The position numbers and the translations under genes are program-made. From positions 139,894 through 203,893 of the forward strand of contig NZ_JAANNO010000008.1 in assembly GCF_011250645.1 (NCBI RefSeq): DNA of 64,000 nucleotides, written 5' to 3'. Origin of the DNA: Motilibacter aurantiacus. GTDB taxonomy: Bacteria; Actinomycetota; Actinomycetes; Motilibacterales; Motilibacteraceae. The number at the start of each line of letters is the position of its first letter. Positions within the stretch are counted from its first letter, which is position 1. The notes under the pieces are model-generated. The model saw nothing but the letters and a program-made list of their open reading frames with translations. It had not been told where the DNA came from and searched no databases. Positions 1 to 12,907 of this stretch are shown here, in pieces.

Positions 1-283
1 GACGACCGCGTGCCTGTTCGTCGCGCTGTTCCCCGCCGTCATGCCCTCCTCGGGCGACCCGGCGGGCACGCTCACGGTCGTGAACGCGGCCTCGGGGGCG
101 TACACGCTGACGATCATGTCCTGGGCGGCGGTGCTGTTCACCCCTGTCGTGCTGGCCTACCAGGGCTGGACCTACTGGGTGTTCCGCAAGCGCGTCACAC
201 GGGGTGCCATCCCCGCGCCGGCCGGCCTCGTGCCGGCGCCCCGCCGGGGCGGCTCGCCCCGCGCGACGGCGGGCCGGCCGTGA
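1..283 (+). CDS. cydB: Cytochrome bd ubiquinol oxidase subunit II, C-terminal end (partial)
   Basis: Only the last ~93 codons lie in the window; the reading frame begins at base 2 and ends with TGA at 281-283. The visible part has a hydrophobic segment (ACLFVALFPAVMPS), a periplasmic-type loop, a final membrane helix around TIMSWAAVLFTPVVLAY, and an aromatic/basic tail (GWTYWVFRKRV) typical of the end of CydB. CydB is the second membrane subunit of the high-affinity quinol oxidase that reduces oxygen. The identification rests on this tail and on cydD/cydC following at once; the stop overlaps the cydD GTG start by four bases, so the genes are translationally coupled. The Pro/Arg/Ala-rich extreme C-terminus is not conserved in the family. 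Confidence 0.85.
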   Translation, partial: TTACLFVALFPAVMPSSGDPAGTLTVVNAASGAYTLTIMSWAAVLFTPVVLAYQGWTYWVFRKRVTRGAIPAPAGLVPAPRRGGSPRATAGRP

Positions 284-1941
284 AGCCGGTCGACCCGCGG
301 TTGCTGCGCCGGGTGGGCGCCGCCCGGCGCTTCGTCGCCCTGTGCGTCGCCCTCGGGCTGGCCGGGACCGCCCTGATCCTCGGGCAGGCCGTCCTGCTCG
401 CCGACGTCCTCGCCGACGTGATGAGCGACGGCGCCGGCCTCGCTCACGTCCGTGGCTCCCTCGGGCTGCTCTGCCTCGGGCTCCTCGCCCGGGCCGTGCT
501 CGCGTGGGGCGGCGAGGTCGCCGCGGCCCGGGCCGGCGCGGCCGTCCGCTCCGAGCTGCGCCGGGACCTGCTCCGGCACGCGCTCGCGCTGGGCCCGGGG
601 TGGCTGTCCGGGCAGCGCACCGGCGAGCTCACGACGCTCGCCGGACGAGGGCTCGACGCGCTGGACCCGTACTTCGCCCGCTACGTCCCGCAGCTGGTGC
701 TCGCCGCCGTCGTCCCGCTGGCCGTCGGGGTCAGGGCCCTGTCGGTGGACCTCACCACCGCGGCCGTCATCGGGCTCACCGTGCCGCTCGTCCCCGTCTT
801 CATGGTGCTCGTCGGGCTCGCGACGCAGCGCAGCAACGAGCGGCGGTGGAAGGCGCTGTCCACACTGGGCGGGCACTTCCTCGACACGGTGACCGGGCTC
901 CCCGTCCTCAAGGCGTTCGGCCGCTCGCGCGCGCAGGCCGGCCTCGTCCGCCCGGCGACCGACCGCTACCGGCGTGAGGCGATGGCCACCCTGCGGGTGG
1001 CGTTCCTCAGCTCGCTCGTCCTGGAGCTGCTGTCGACCCTGTCTGTCGCCATGGTCGCGGTCCTCGTCGGCGTCCGACTGGTCGACGGGAGCCTGGATCT
1101 GCGAACCGGGCTTCTGGTGCTGCTGCTGGCCCCGGAGGCCTACCTTCCGCTGCGCCGGGTGGGGGAGCACTACCACGCGAGCGTCGAGGGGATGGCCGCC
1201 GCGCAGCGGGCCTGCGACCTGCTCGCCGAGCCGCTGCCGGCGCGGGGCAGCCACCGTGACGTGCCCGATCCCCGGGAGGCGCCGGTCGCCCTGCGCGGGG
1301 TCTCGCTCCGCCACCCGGGGGCGGAGTCGGACGTGCTGACGGGGCTGGACCTCACGCTCGTCCCCGGCACGGTGACCGCGCTGGTCGGCCCGAGCGGCGC
1401 CGGCAAGTCCACCGTGCTGTCCGCGGTTCTCGGCCTGCTGCCGTGCCGGCAGGGCGCGGTCACCGTCGGCGGGAGCGACCTCGCCGACGTCGACCGGGAG
1501 GCGTGGTGGGAGCGGGTCGCCTGGGTCCCCCAGCGGGCCCGGCTCGTGACCGGCACCGTCGCGCAGAACCTGCGGCTCGCGAAGCCGGGCGCGACCGACG
1601 CCGAGCTCGCGGAGGCCGCGGCGCTCGCGCTGCTCGACGTACCCCTCGACGCACAGGTCGGGGAGCGCGGCGAGCAGGTCTCGGGCGGCCAGCGGCGCCG
1701 TGTCGCGCTCGCCCGCGCGCTGCTGCGCGACGCCTCGCTCGTCGTGCTGGACGAGCCGACCGAGGGGCTGGACGCGGTGACGGAGGCCGACGTCGTGCGG
1801 GTCCTGCGGCGCCTGCGCCACCGGGAGCGGCCGGCCACGGTCCTGCTCGTGACCCACCGGCCCGCGCTGCTGGCGCTCTGCGACTCGGTGCACCACCTCG
1901 GCGCCCCGGTACGCCGCCCTGCCGCGCAGCTGGCCGCATGA
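280..1941 (+). CDS. cydD: Thiol reductant ABC exporter subunit CydD
   Basis: This is a half-transporter of 553 residues with a six-helix ABC exporter membrane domain (residues ~20-320) followed by a nucleotide-binding domain. Visible ATPase motifs are Walker A GPSGAGKST (~370-378), signature SGGQRRR (~468) and Walker B LVVLDEPTEG (~487). CydDC is a heterodimeric inner-membrane exporter of cysteine/glutathione-type thiols or haem, needed for assembly of cytochrome bd. The start is taken as GTG at 280, which overlaps the cydB stop (GTGA); the frame stays open upstream to base 10, but that part is cydB sequence read out of frame. The 3' end overlaps the cydC start (ATGA), so cydB-cydD-cydC form one operon. 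Confidence 0.93.
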   Translation: MKPVDPRLLRRVGAARRFVALCVALGLAGTALILGQAVLLADVLADVMSDGAGLAHVRGSLGLLCLGLLARAVLAWGGEVAAARAGAAVRSELRRDLLRHALALGPGWLSGQRTGELTTLAGRGLDALDPYFARYVPQLVLAAVVPLAVGVRALSVDLTTAAVIGLTVPLVPVFMVLVGLATQRSNERRWKALSTLGGHFLDTVTGLPVLKAFGRSRAQAGLVRPATDRYRREAMATLRVAFLSSLVLELLSTLSVAMVAVLVGVRLVDGSLDLRTGLLVLLLAPEAYLPLRRVGEHYHASVEGMAAAQRACDLLAEPLPARGSHRDVPDPREAPVALRGVSLRHPGAESDVLTGLDLTLVPGTVTALVGPSGAGKSTVLSAVLGLLPCRQGAVTVGGSDLADVDREAWWERVAWVPQRARLVTGTVAQNLRLAKPGATDAELAEAAALALLDVPLDAQVGERGEQVSGGQRRRVALARALLRDASLVVLDEPTEGLDAVTEADVVRVLRRLRHRERPATVLLVTHRPALLALCDSVHHLGAPVRRPAAQLAA

Positions 1942-3671
1942 GCGCCTCGCCGCTGGCCCAGGTGGCCCTGGCACCGCTGCGCCGGCCGACGGCCCTGCGG
2001 CTGCTGCTCGCCGCCGCGGCCGGGACGGGCGGGCTGCTGGCGGGCGTGGGGCTGACCGCCGCCTCGGCCTGGCTGATCGCGCGGGCCGCCGAGCAGCCGC
2101 CCATCCTCGCCCTCGAGGTCGCGGTCGTCTCCGTGCGGGCCTTCGGGCTCGCGCGCGCGGCTCTGCGCTACGCCGAGCGGCTGGTCGCGCACGACGCCGC
2201 CTTCCGGCTGCTCGGCGACCTGCGCGTGGCGGTGTACGCCGGGCTCGAGCGCGTCGCGCCCGCCGGCGTCGCCGCGTTCCGGCGTGGCGACCTGCTCCGC
2301 CGCCTCGTCGACGACGTGGACGCGGTCCAGGACCTCTGGCTGCGCGTCGTCCTCCCCGCGGCCGCAGCCCTCGCCGCCGGCACGGCCGGGGTGGCCCTCG
2401 CGACAGCCCTGCTGCCGGGGGCGGGGGCTGCGCTGCTCGCCGCCGTGGCGCTGGCCGGCCTGGTCGTGCCCGCCGTCACGGCGTGGGCGTCGACGGCCCG
2501 GGAGCGGCGCAGCGCTGCGGACCGCGGGGCGCTCGCCGCCGCGTACGCCGAGGTGCTCGACGCCGCGCCGGACCTGCTCGTGCTGGGGGCGGCCCCGGCG
2601 CGGCTGGAGGCGGTCGAGCGGCTCGACGCGGCGGTCGCGGACGCGGACCGGCGCTCGGCAGGCCTCGCGGGCCTGGGTGCAGCCCTGTCCGTCGTGGCCG
2701 TCGGCATCGGCACCGTCGGGGCGCTGCTCGTCGGGGTCCCCGCCGTGCGGTCCGGGCGGCTCGAGCCCGTGCTCCTCGTCGTCCTGGCCCTGCTGCCCGT
2801 CGCGGTGGTCGAGGCGGTCGGTGGGCTGCCGGCGGTCGCCCAGCGGCTGGGTGCGGTCCGCGCGGCGGCGGCCCGGGTCAGCCCGTTCCTCGCGCCCGCC
2901 GCGCCCGCGCCGATCGCGCCTCCCGCCCCCGCGCGGGACCGCCCGGTGCGCCTGCAGGGGCTCGTCGCACGTTGGCCCGGGGCGGCCGGGCCGGTGCTCG
3001 ACGGGGTGGACCTCGAGCTCGTGCCCGGTCGGGCGGTGGCGCTGACCGGGGCGAGCGGCGCGGGCAAGAGCACGCTCGTCGCGGTCCTGCTCGGCTTCCT
3101 GGCCCCCGAGGCGGGACGGCTGGCCGTCGGGGACGTCGACCTGCCTGCGGGCGGCGAGGGCGTGCGCGACCTCGTCGCCTGGTGCGGGCAGGAGGCGACG
3201 CTCTTCCACACCTCGGTCCGGCAGAACCTGCTCGTCGGCCGCGCCGGCGCGCAGGACGAGGAGCTCTGGGAGGTGCTGCGGGCCGTGCGCCTCGACACCC
3301 TCGTCGCGGCCCTGCCGCGCGGCCTCGACACGGTCGTCGGCGAGGACGGGGCCCGCCTCTCGGGCGGCGAGCGGCAGCGGATGTGCCTCGCGCGGGCGCT
3401 GCTGCGCGACGCGCCCGTGCTCGTGCTCGACGAGCCGACCGCGCACGTCGACGAGGCGCTCGCGGCGGAACTGCTGGCCGACCTGCTCGCGGCGCTCGAG
3501 GCCGAGCGCGCGGCCGGCCGCCCGCGCGCCCTGCTGTTGGTGACGCACCGGCTGCGCGGGCTCGAGCTGCTCGACGAGGCGTACGAGCTCGTGGACGGGC
3601 GGCTGGTCCGGGGGACCGGTGCGCAGGGGCGGCCGGAGGGCGCTGCTGCCGTCAGCGGGGCGGTGCCCTGA
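1938..3671 (+). CDS. cydC: Thiol reductant ABC exporter subunit CydC
   Basis: This 577-residue half-transporter partners CydD. The N-terminal ~320 residues contain the membrane helices (for example AAAGTGGLLAGVGLTAASAW near the start). The ATPase domain carries Walker A TGASGAGKST (~370-379), signature LSGGERQRM (~474) and Walker B VLVLDEPTAHVD (~495). The ATG at 1938 overlaps the cydD TGA by four bases. Its role is export of reductant needed for periplasmic haem/thiol chemistry during cytochrome bd assembly. The gene ends facing the convergent helicase gene at 3708, with only 36 bases between the two stops. Confidence 0.92.
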   Translation: MSASPLAQVALAPLRRPTALRLLLAAAAGTGGLLAGVGLTAASAWLIARAAEQPPILALEVAVVSVRAFGLARAALRYAERLVAHDAAFRLLGDLRVAVYAGLERVAPAGVAAFRRGDLLRRLVDDVDAVQDLWLRVVLPAAAALAAGTAGVALATALLPGAGAALLAAVALAGLVVPAVTAWASTARERRSAADRGALAAAYAEVLDAAPDLLVLGAAPARLEAVERLDAAVADADRRSAGLAGLGAALSVVAVGIGTVGALLVGVPAVRSGRLEPVLLVVLALLPVAVVEAVGGLPAVAQRLGAVRAAAARVSPFLAPAAPAPIAPPAPARDRPVRLQGLVARWPGAAGPVLDGVDLELVPGRAVALTGASGAGKSTLVAVLLGFLAPEAGRLAVGDVDLPAGGEGVRDLVAWCGQEATLFHTSVRQNLLVGRAGAQDEELWEVLRAVRLDTLVAALPRGLDTVVGEDGARLSGGERQRMCLARALLRDAPVLVLDEPTAHVDEALAAELLADLLAALEAERAAGRPRALLLVTHRLRGLELLDEAYELVDGRLVRGTGAQGRPEGAAAVSGAVP

Positions 3672-3707
3672 CGGGGGCCCGGTGACAGCACCGCGCCGAG
3701 GCGGGCC

Positions 3708-8704
<4,997 letters not shown>

Positions 8705-8723
8705 CGAAGCGCACTTCGGCGAA

Positions 8724-8756
8724 GCGGCCTGCGGTGGACGTGCTGCCGCGGGCCGC
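8724..8756. terminator. Hairpin between convergent gap and DUF4917 genes
   Basis: Arms 8724-8734 and 8746-8756 form an 11-bp G/C stem with one G-U pair and an 11-base loop. There is no U-tract. Its place between two converging genes fits a bidirectional terminator. Confidence 0.5.
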
Positions 8757-8761
8757 GTGCG

Positions 8762-9763
8762 TCAGCTCCCGGGGGTGAGCGCCCACTCCGGGCTCGTCAG
8801 CGGGTGCGTGGCCACGTCGAAGAACACCAGGTCCTCCCGCCCGCCCAGCCGGGCGATGAGCGCCGCCTTCGCCGCCACGACCTCGCCGGGCCGGCCCCGG
8901 CGCACCCCGACCGCGACGCGCTCCCGGTGACGCAGGGCCTCCACGACGTGCTCGTCAGCGGGGCTCAGGCTGGTGCCGAGGACCGCCACGGGGGAGCGGT
9001 CGTCGCGCAGGGCCAGGAAGGCGCGCCGCAGGTAGCGGGACCGGGCGATGGTCTCCTGCTTCTGCAGCGCCCCGCCCTCGCTGACGAAGAGCGGCTGGCG
9101 GCCGGGGTGGGCGGCGTACATCGCGGGCAGGTCGCGGAGCAGGTTGCCCTCACCGGACGTCCACTTGCCGACGTCCCCGGTGGCGCTGTCCTGCCACAGG
9201 TGCAGCGCGCCGTGGACGAACCAGAGCGCGGTCCACCCGGGGCGCTGCGGCTCGTCGGGGTCGAACGGGTCCGGCGGGCCGAAGAAGTCCTGCACCGTCA
9301 GGCTCCCGGTGACGTCGCGCTTCTCCAGGATGCTCCAGTAGACGAGCAGGTCGTAGTTGAGGGTGAAGACGCGTTCGTACGTCTCGATCTCCCGCCCGAT
9401 CGCGGTGCACGTCGTCGAGGGCAGCCGGGAGCGCGGGACGTGCACACGGTGCACGGCGTCGAGCAGGCCGCGGCGTACCTCGGTGTAGAGAGCGGACACG
9501 GCCGACGAGTCCTGGCCGAGGGCGGTCAGCAGGGCACGGGCGCGCCAGAGCGTGTCCAGCACGCCCTCGAAGTCGGTCGTGCCCAGCGCCCGGAACGCCT
9601 GCTGCGCCGCGGGGGACAGCGCGGCCCGCTCGTAGAGCGTGGCGTAGCGGAAGTCGGGCCAGACGTTGATGCTCACCCCGTTGCCGAGCAGGAGGGCAGG
9701 CCACTCCGCCTCCTGGCGCACCTCGTCCCACCTGAGCAGACCGGGCGTCACCGTGTCGGGCAT
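8762..9763 (-). CDS. DUF4917-family protein with Sir2-like nucleotide-binding motifs
   Basis: The protein has 333 residues. Near the N-terminus is LLGNGVSIN (GNGVSI, ~27-32), followed by FTLNYDLLVYW (~133-142), a HGALHL segment, and a late GTSLSPADEHV segment. This order (Gly-rich loop, NYD, H-G, then G-S) resembles the SIR2-like fold used to bind NAD-type dinucleotides, and the family is annotated as DUF4917 from memory. The start is ATG at 9763, preceded by a strong AGGAGGT site; a longer open frame upstream lacks such support. Biochemical function is unknown; NAD hydrolysis is possible but not shown. It is divergent from a true sirtuin gene 86 bases away. Confidence 0.75.
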   Translation of the reverse strand: MPDTVTPGLLRWDEVRQEAEWPALLLGNGVSINVWPDFRYATLYERAALSPAAQQAFRALGTTDFEGVLDTLWRARALLTALGQDSSAVSALYTEVRRGLLDAVHRVHVPRSRLPSTTCTAIGREIETYERVFTLNYDLLVYWSILEKRDVTGSLTVQDFFGPPDPFDPDEPQRPGWTALWFVHGALHLWQDSATGDVGKWTSGEGNLLRDLPAMYAAHPGRQPLFVSEGGALQKQETIARSRYLRRAFLALRDDRSPVAVLGTSLSPADEHVVEALRHRERVAVGVRRGRPGEVVAAKAALIARLGGREDLVFFDVATHPLTSPEWALTPGS

Positions 9764-9849
9764 CCCGCACCTCCTGTCGCGGCGTCGGGTCGACCCTGCC
9801 AGCCGCCGCCGACAGCGCGCACCTCGCTCGGCTGACGCACCATGGAACC

Positions 9850-10716
9850 GTGGAGCTGGATCGGAACGACAGCGCGCTCGACGCGCTCTCCTGCCTGGTC
9901 TCCGACGGCGAGGTCGTGGTCCTGAGCGGAGCGGGCCTCTCGACGGAGTCGGGCATCCCGGACTACCGGGGGCCGTCGGGCGTCGCCCGCCTGCACACAC
10001 CGATGACCTACCAGACGTTCACCCGGGACGAGCAGGCCCGGCGCCGCTACTGGGCGCGCAGCTACCTCGGCTGGCGCCAGGTCGCGGCCGCGGTGCCGAA
10101 CGACGGGCACCGCGCCGTGGCCCGGCTCGAGGAGCTCGGCCTGCTGGCGGGCATCGTGACGCAGAACGTCGACGGCCTGCACCAGGCGGCGGGGGCGCGG
10201 TCGGTGCTCGAGCTGCACGGCAGCCTCGGGGCGGTCGTCTGCCTGGACTGCGGGCGCTCCAGCTCACGGCTCGACCTGGACGCCCGGCTGCGGGACGCCA
10301 ACCCGGGCTGGCGGCCGGCGTCCGGGCCGGTGAACCCGGACGGGGACGTCGACCTCGACGACGCCGAGCTCGAAGGGTTCGTGGCCGTCCCGTGCGAGGT
10401 GTGCGGGGGGACGCTCAAGCCCGACGTCGTGTTCTTCGGCGAGGCCGTCCCGCCGGCCCGCGTCGCCGCCTCGTACGCCCTGGTCGAGCGGGCCGGGCTG
10501 CTGCTCGTCCTCGGGTCGTCCCTCACGGTCATGTCCGGGTTCCGGTTCGTGCTGCGGGCCGCGAAGCTCGGCGTCCCGGTCGCGATCGTGAACGCGGGGC
10601 CGACCCGGGGGGACGCGCACGCCCGGGTGCGCATCGACGCCCCGCTCGGGCAGGTGCTGCGGGAGCTGGTGGGCGCGGTCCCGGCCCCCGCCCTGGCGGC
10701 ACCGGCCGGCCGCTGA
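9850..10716 (+). CDS. Sir2-family NAD-dependent protein deacylase
   Basis: This 288-residue sirtuin has an NAD-binding GAGLSTESGIPDYRG loop (27-41), TQNVDGLH (104-111) and catalytic His123 in LELHG. Two zinc-binding pairs are present, CLDC (131-134) and CEVC (~180), and LGSSLTVMSGF lies late in the Rossmann fold. It removes acyl groups from lysines, giving nicotinamide and O-acyl-ADP-ribose; likely targets in actinobacteria include acyl-CoA synthetases. The GTG start at 9850 follows the divergent DUF4917 promoter region, and an ATG at 9842 is out of frame. All catalytic residues are present. No neighbouring substrate gene is evident. Confidence 0.92.
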   Translation: MELDRNDSALDALSCLVSDGEVVVLSGAGLSTESGIPDYRGPSGVARLHTPMTYQTFTRDEQARRRYWARSYLGWRQVAAAVPNDGHRAVARLEELGLLAGIVTQNVDGLHQAAGARSVLELHGSLGAVVCLDCGRSSSRLDLDARLRDANPGWRPASGPVNPDGDVDLDDAELEGFVAVPCEVCGGTLKPDVVFFGEAVPPARVAASYALVERAGLLLVLGSSLTVMSGFRFVLRAAKLGVPVAIVNAGPTRGDAHARVRIDAPLGQVLRELVGAVPAPALAAPAGR

Positions 10717-10842
10717 CCTCGCGGGCGTCCCCTGCGGACGGGCCTGGGCGAGCCCGGAGGCCGAGCGCGGATCCCGGATGTACGGGGGACCAGGACCGTC
10801 GCAGTGTGCGGGCGGGAGCCTGCGGGAGCTGCGGACCCGGGT

Positions 10843-10874
10843 GCCGGCGCCGGCCGCGGTCGACCGGCGCCGGC
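10843..10874. terminator. Hairpin between convergent sirtuin and mini-actin genes
   Basis: A perfect 11-bp inverted repeat (GCCGGCGCCGG / CCGGCGCCGGC, 10843-10853 and 10864-10874) with a 10-base loop lies between two converging genes. No U-tract follows. A bidirectional terminator is likely. The rest of 10717-10883 shows no coding signal. Confidence 0.5.
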
Positions 10875-10883
10875 GGAACGCCC

Positions 10884-11696
10884 TCAGCCGGCGGCGACGC
10901 CGGCCCGCATGCAGCACGACAGGCCCGCGACCACCGCTCGGCGCGGCGCCGGGCACACCTGCACCGGAGCCCCCCAGCTGCCGGCGAGGGACGGGGCGAG
11001 GCCGGGGAGCAGCGCCCCGCCGCCGACCAGCCGGACCGGCCGGGCGGCCAGGTCCCCGGCGAGGGTGTCCGGCACGCGCTGCAGCACCGACCGCATCGCG
11101 TGCACGACGCGGGGCGTCACGTGGCGCGGGTCGTCCAGGTAGTCGCGGGCTCCCACGCGTACGGCCGCCTGCGCCACGACCGCGCCGTCGGCGACGGCTC
11201 CCACCTCGATGATCCCCGCGCCCACGTCGCAGACCAGCCCCGGCGAGGAGTCGCTGACGTCCACCCCGCCGCCGATGGCGCCCGCCAGCACGCTGTCCAC
11301 CGGCACGACCTGCGCGCCGGTCGCCGACGACACGACCCCGGCCAGCACGGTCGCGTCGTACGGCCCCGCGACCGACGGGACGCACACCGCCACCGCGCCG
11401 GCATCGTGCCCGTCGCGGTCCAGCAGCAGCCGGAGGAACTGCACGCACAGCACCGGGTCCGTGATGCGCGCCCGGCGGACCGGCCACGCCAGCTTGTGCG
11501 GTCCGTCGACCGCCGCCTGCCACGCCGCCCAGCCTGCCGCCGTCGGCGTGCCGGAGCCGTCGAGCGCGACGACGGTCGGCTCGTCCAGGACCAGCTCGCC
11601 GTCCGCCGTGGCCAGGAGCGTCCGGGCCGTTCCGAGGTCCAGCGCGAGGTCGGAGCCGGCGCGCCTGCGCCTGAGGGCGCCGAGCACCGGGCTCAC
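10884..11696 (-). CDS. Short MreB-like actin/HSP70-fold ATPase
   Basis: This 270-residue protein keeps the nucleotide-binding motifs of MreB: phosphate-1 LDLGTARTLL near the N-terminus, phosphate-2 VCDVGAGIIEVG, and adenosine motif LVGGGALLPGL near the C-terminus. EPTVVALD and IGGGVDV also match MreB positions. It is ~75 residues shorter than MreB. After VRVGARDYLDD it runs almost directly to the adenosine motif, so the outer subdomain IIB is missing; IB also looks reduced. Short MreB-like proteins of this kind are, as I recall, known in Streptomyces. The GTG start at 11696 overlaps the traR stop (GTGA), so translation is coupled. Filament formation is uncertain. Confidence 0.75.
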   Translation of the reverse strand: MSPVLGALRRRRAGSDLALDLGTARTLLATADGELVLDEPTVVALDGSGTPTAAGWAAWQAAVDGPHKLAWPVRRARITDPVLCVQFLRLLLDRDGHDAGAVAVCVPSVAGPYDATVLAGVVSSATGAQVVPVDSVLAGAIGGGVDVSDSSPGLVCDVGAGIIEVGAVADGAVVAQAAVRVGARDYLDDPRHVTPRVVHAMRSVLQRVPDTLAGDLAARPVRLVGGGALLPGLAPSLAGSWGAPVQVCPAPRRAVVAGLSCCMRAGVAAG

Positions 11697-12052
11697 CGCC
11701 CCGCGGCGTCGCGTCGCGCGCAGTCCACGCAGCCGGGCGGGTACGGACGCAGCTCCAGCCGCGGCGCCGGGATGCGCGCCGAGCAGGAGACGCAGACGCC
11801 GTACGTGCCGGCGGCCATGCGCGCGAGGGCGGCCTCGATCTCGCGCAGGACGCTGCGTACGGAGTCCAGGTGTGCGGCGAGGACGAGGTCGCCCGCGGCG
11901 GGCTCCGCGCCCTGGGCGGCGAGCTGCTCGCGGCGCTCGGCACGGCACCGCTCGAGCTCGACGCGGAGCTCGGCCAGCTGCGCCGGGGTCAGCGGGTCGG
12001 CGGCCGGGGTACGTCGTGCGTCCACGCGAGGGGTGGCCGAAGAGATCGACAT
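11693..12052 (-). CDS. TraR/DksA-type zinc-finger protein
   Basis: This 119-residue protein has a helical N-terminal coiled-coil part (LTPAQLAELRVELERCRAE, then HLDSVRSVLREIEAAL) and a C4 zinc finger (CVSCSARI ... CVDCARR), as in DksA/TraR regulators that insert into the RNA polymerase secondary channel. The acidic residue pair at the tip that DksA needs is not evident, so activity on RNA polymerase is inferred only. The start is ATG at 12052 with GGAG nearby. The frame remains open without a stop up to 12484, and a terminator-like hairpin lies ~20 bases upstream (see separate entries). Coupled to the downstream mini-actin gene. Confidence 0.8.
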   Translation of the reverse strand: MSISSATPRVDARRTPAADPLTPAQLAELRVELERCRAERREQLAAQGAEPAAGDLVLAAHLDSVRSVLREIEAALARMAAGTYGVCVSCSARIPAPRLELRPYPPGCVDCARRDAAGR

Positions 12053-12070
12053 GGGCGTGCTCCAAAGGCT

Positions 12071-12103
12071 GGAAAAGGAAAACGCGCCGCAGGTGCGGCG
12101 CGT
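12071..12103 (-). terminator. Rho-independent terminator-like hairpin upstream of traR
   Basis: On the minus strand a perfect 9-bp stem (12103-12095 with 12090-12082, loop of 4) is followed at once by TTTTCCTTTTCC. This is the best intrinsic-terminator shape in the window. It lies only ~20 bases before the traR ATG, inside an open frame. It may end an upstream transcript or act as an attenuator for traR. Confidence 0.65.
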
Positions 12104-12484
12104 CCGGTGGTGTCCGTCTGGCTCGCGGGGGAGCCGGGGTGCCACCGGAGGAGCGCGCCCACGCTGCGGGCCGGCCGACCGGGAGAGGGCTCGTCGTCCC
12201 GGCGGGCAGGACGCGGGCAGGAGCAGCAGGAGCAGGACACCGGCCGCGAGCGGCACGGCCGGGGCGGTGCCCTCGAGGTGCTCGCGGGCAGCGGAGAGCC
12301 GGGCCGCCGGGGCGCGCTCGACGTGCGCGGCGTCGAGGACGGGCGCGTCCGACGCGCGCGACACGTCCCCGGTAGGGCGGGCGTCGGCGGCGCCGGAGGT
12401 GGACTGCGGGGCGAGGGCCAGCACGACGAGCACGGCGAGGACGAGCGCCCCCACCTGCTGCGCCCGCACGGCCCGCCGCTCCAT
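12104..12484 (-). other. Possible small membrane protein gene in frame with traR
   Basis: From ATG at 12484 the frame encodes a basic N-terminus, a hydrophobic helix (VGALVLAVLVVLALA), an Ala/His-containing linker, a second helix (PLAAGVLLLLLLPASC) and a Pro/Arg-rich tail. It then continues without a stop through the terminator-like hairpin into traR. Upstream, TTCGCA and TACGGT are 18 bases apart and end 8 bases before the ATG, so a leaderless transcript is plausible. The two-helix pattern recalls small DUF6153-like proteins, but that is a weak resemblance. Either this is a separate gene whose stop is lost by a frameshift, a fused membrane-anchored TraR, or a chance open frame. Confidence 0.35.
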
Positions 12485-12718
12485 GCGAGCCGACCGTAGC
12501 CCCGAACCGGGAGAAATGCGAACGACCTCCGCCGCCGTCAGGGGCTTCCTACCGGCGAGGCGTGCCTCCTACCCGGCAGAACGGGCTGGAGGCGCGACGC
12601 CGTGGCCGGAGGAAGGCGCGAGCGCAGGCCCGGACAGCACGAAGCCCCCACGACGGCGCCGTCGGTCCGGCGACGCGCAGGGGCTCGGGGAAGCACTCGG
12701 GGAAGAACTCGAGTGGAG

Positions 12719-12792
12719 TGGAGCGGGTGACGGGAATCGAACCCGCACTGTCAGCTTGGGAAGCTGATGTTCTGCCATTGAACTACACCCGC
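12719..12792 (-). tRNA. tRNA-Gly (anticodon CCC)
   Basis: Read on the minus strand, the acceptor GCGGGTG pairs with CACCCGC. The anticodon loop is TTCCCAA (CCC), and the T arm has GGTTCGATTCC. The discriminator base is T, as in bacterial tRNA-Gly, and the 3' CCA is encoded (12721-12719). The body is 71 nt plus CCA. It decodes GGG, a frequent Gly codon in this high-G+C genome. Confidence 0.95.
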
Positions 12793-12907
12793 GTGCGCAT
12801 ACCCCGGAGCCGGAGCCCCAGGGACGAGCGGAGCCAGCATAGCCGCTAGCGTGCCCGCGTACGGAAGCACGGGCCCGAGCGGCCACCCCGAGCCCCGAGG
12901 AGGCGCA

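Noticed and set aside
172-1974. Long minus-strand open frame opposite cydD
   Set aside because: Gln/Arg/Pro/Gly-rich product with no domain; it is the antisense shadow of cydD in high-G+C DNA.
9764-10000. Extended N-terminus for the DUF4917 protein up to 10000
   Set aside because: It would overlap the divergent sirtuin gene, and the ATG at 9763 has an AGGAGGT site.
8762-10716. DUF4917/sirtuin pair as a complete anti-phage defence system
   Set aside because: No effector partner, no mobile-element signs, and the sirtuin looks like a normal deacylase; kept only as a low-certainty finding.
11693-12484. A 263-residue fused TraR annotated as one gene
   Set aside because: The terminator-like hairpin and the internal ATG with a GGAG site favour a separate traR; the fused frame remains possible but is not the best call.
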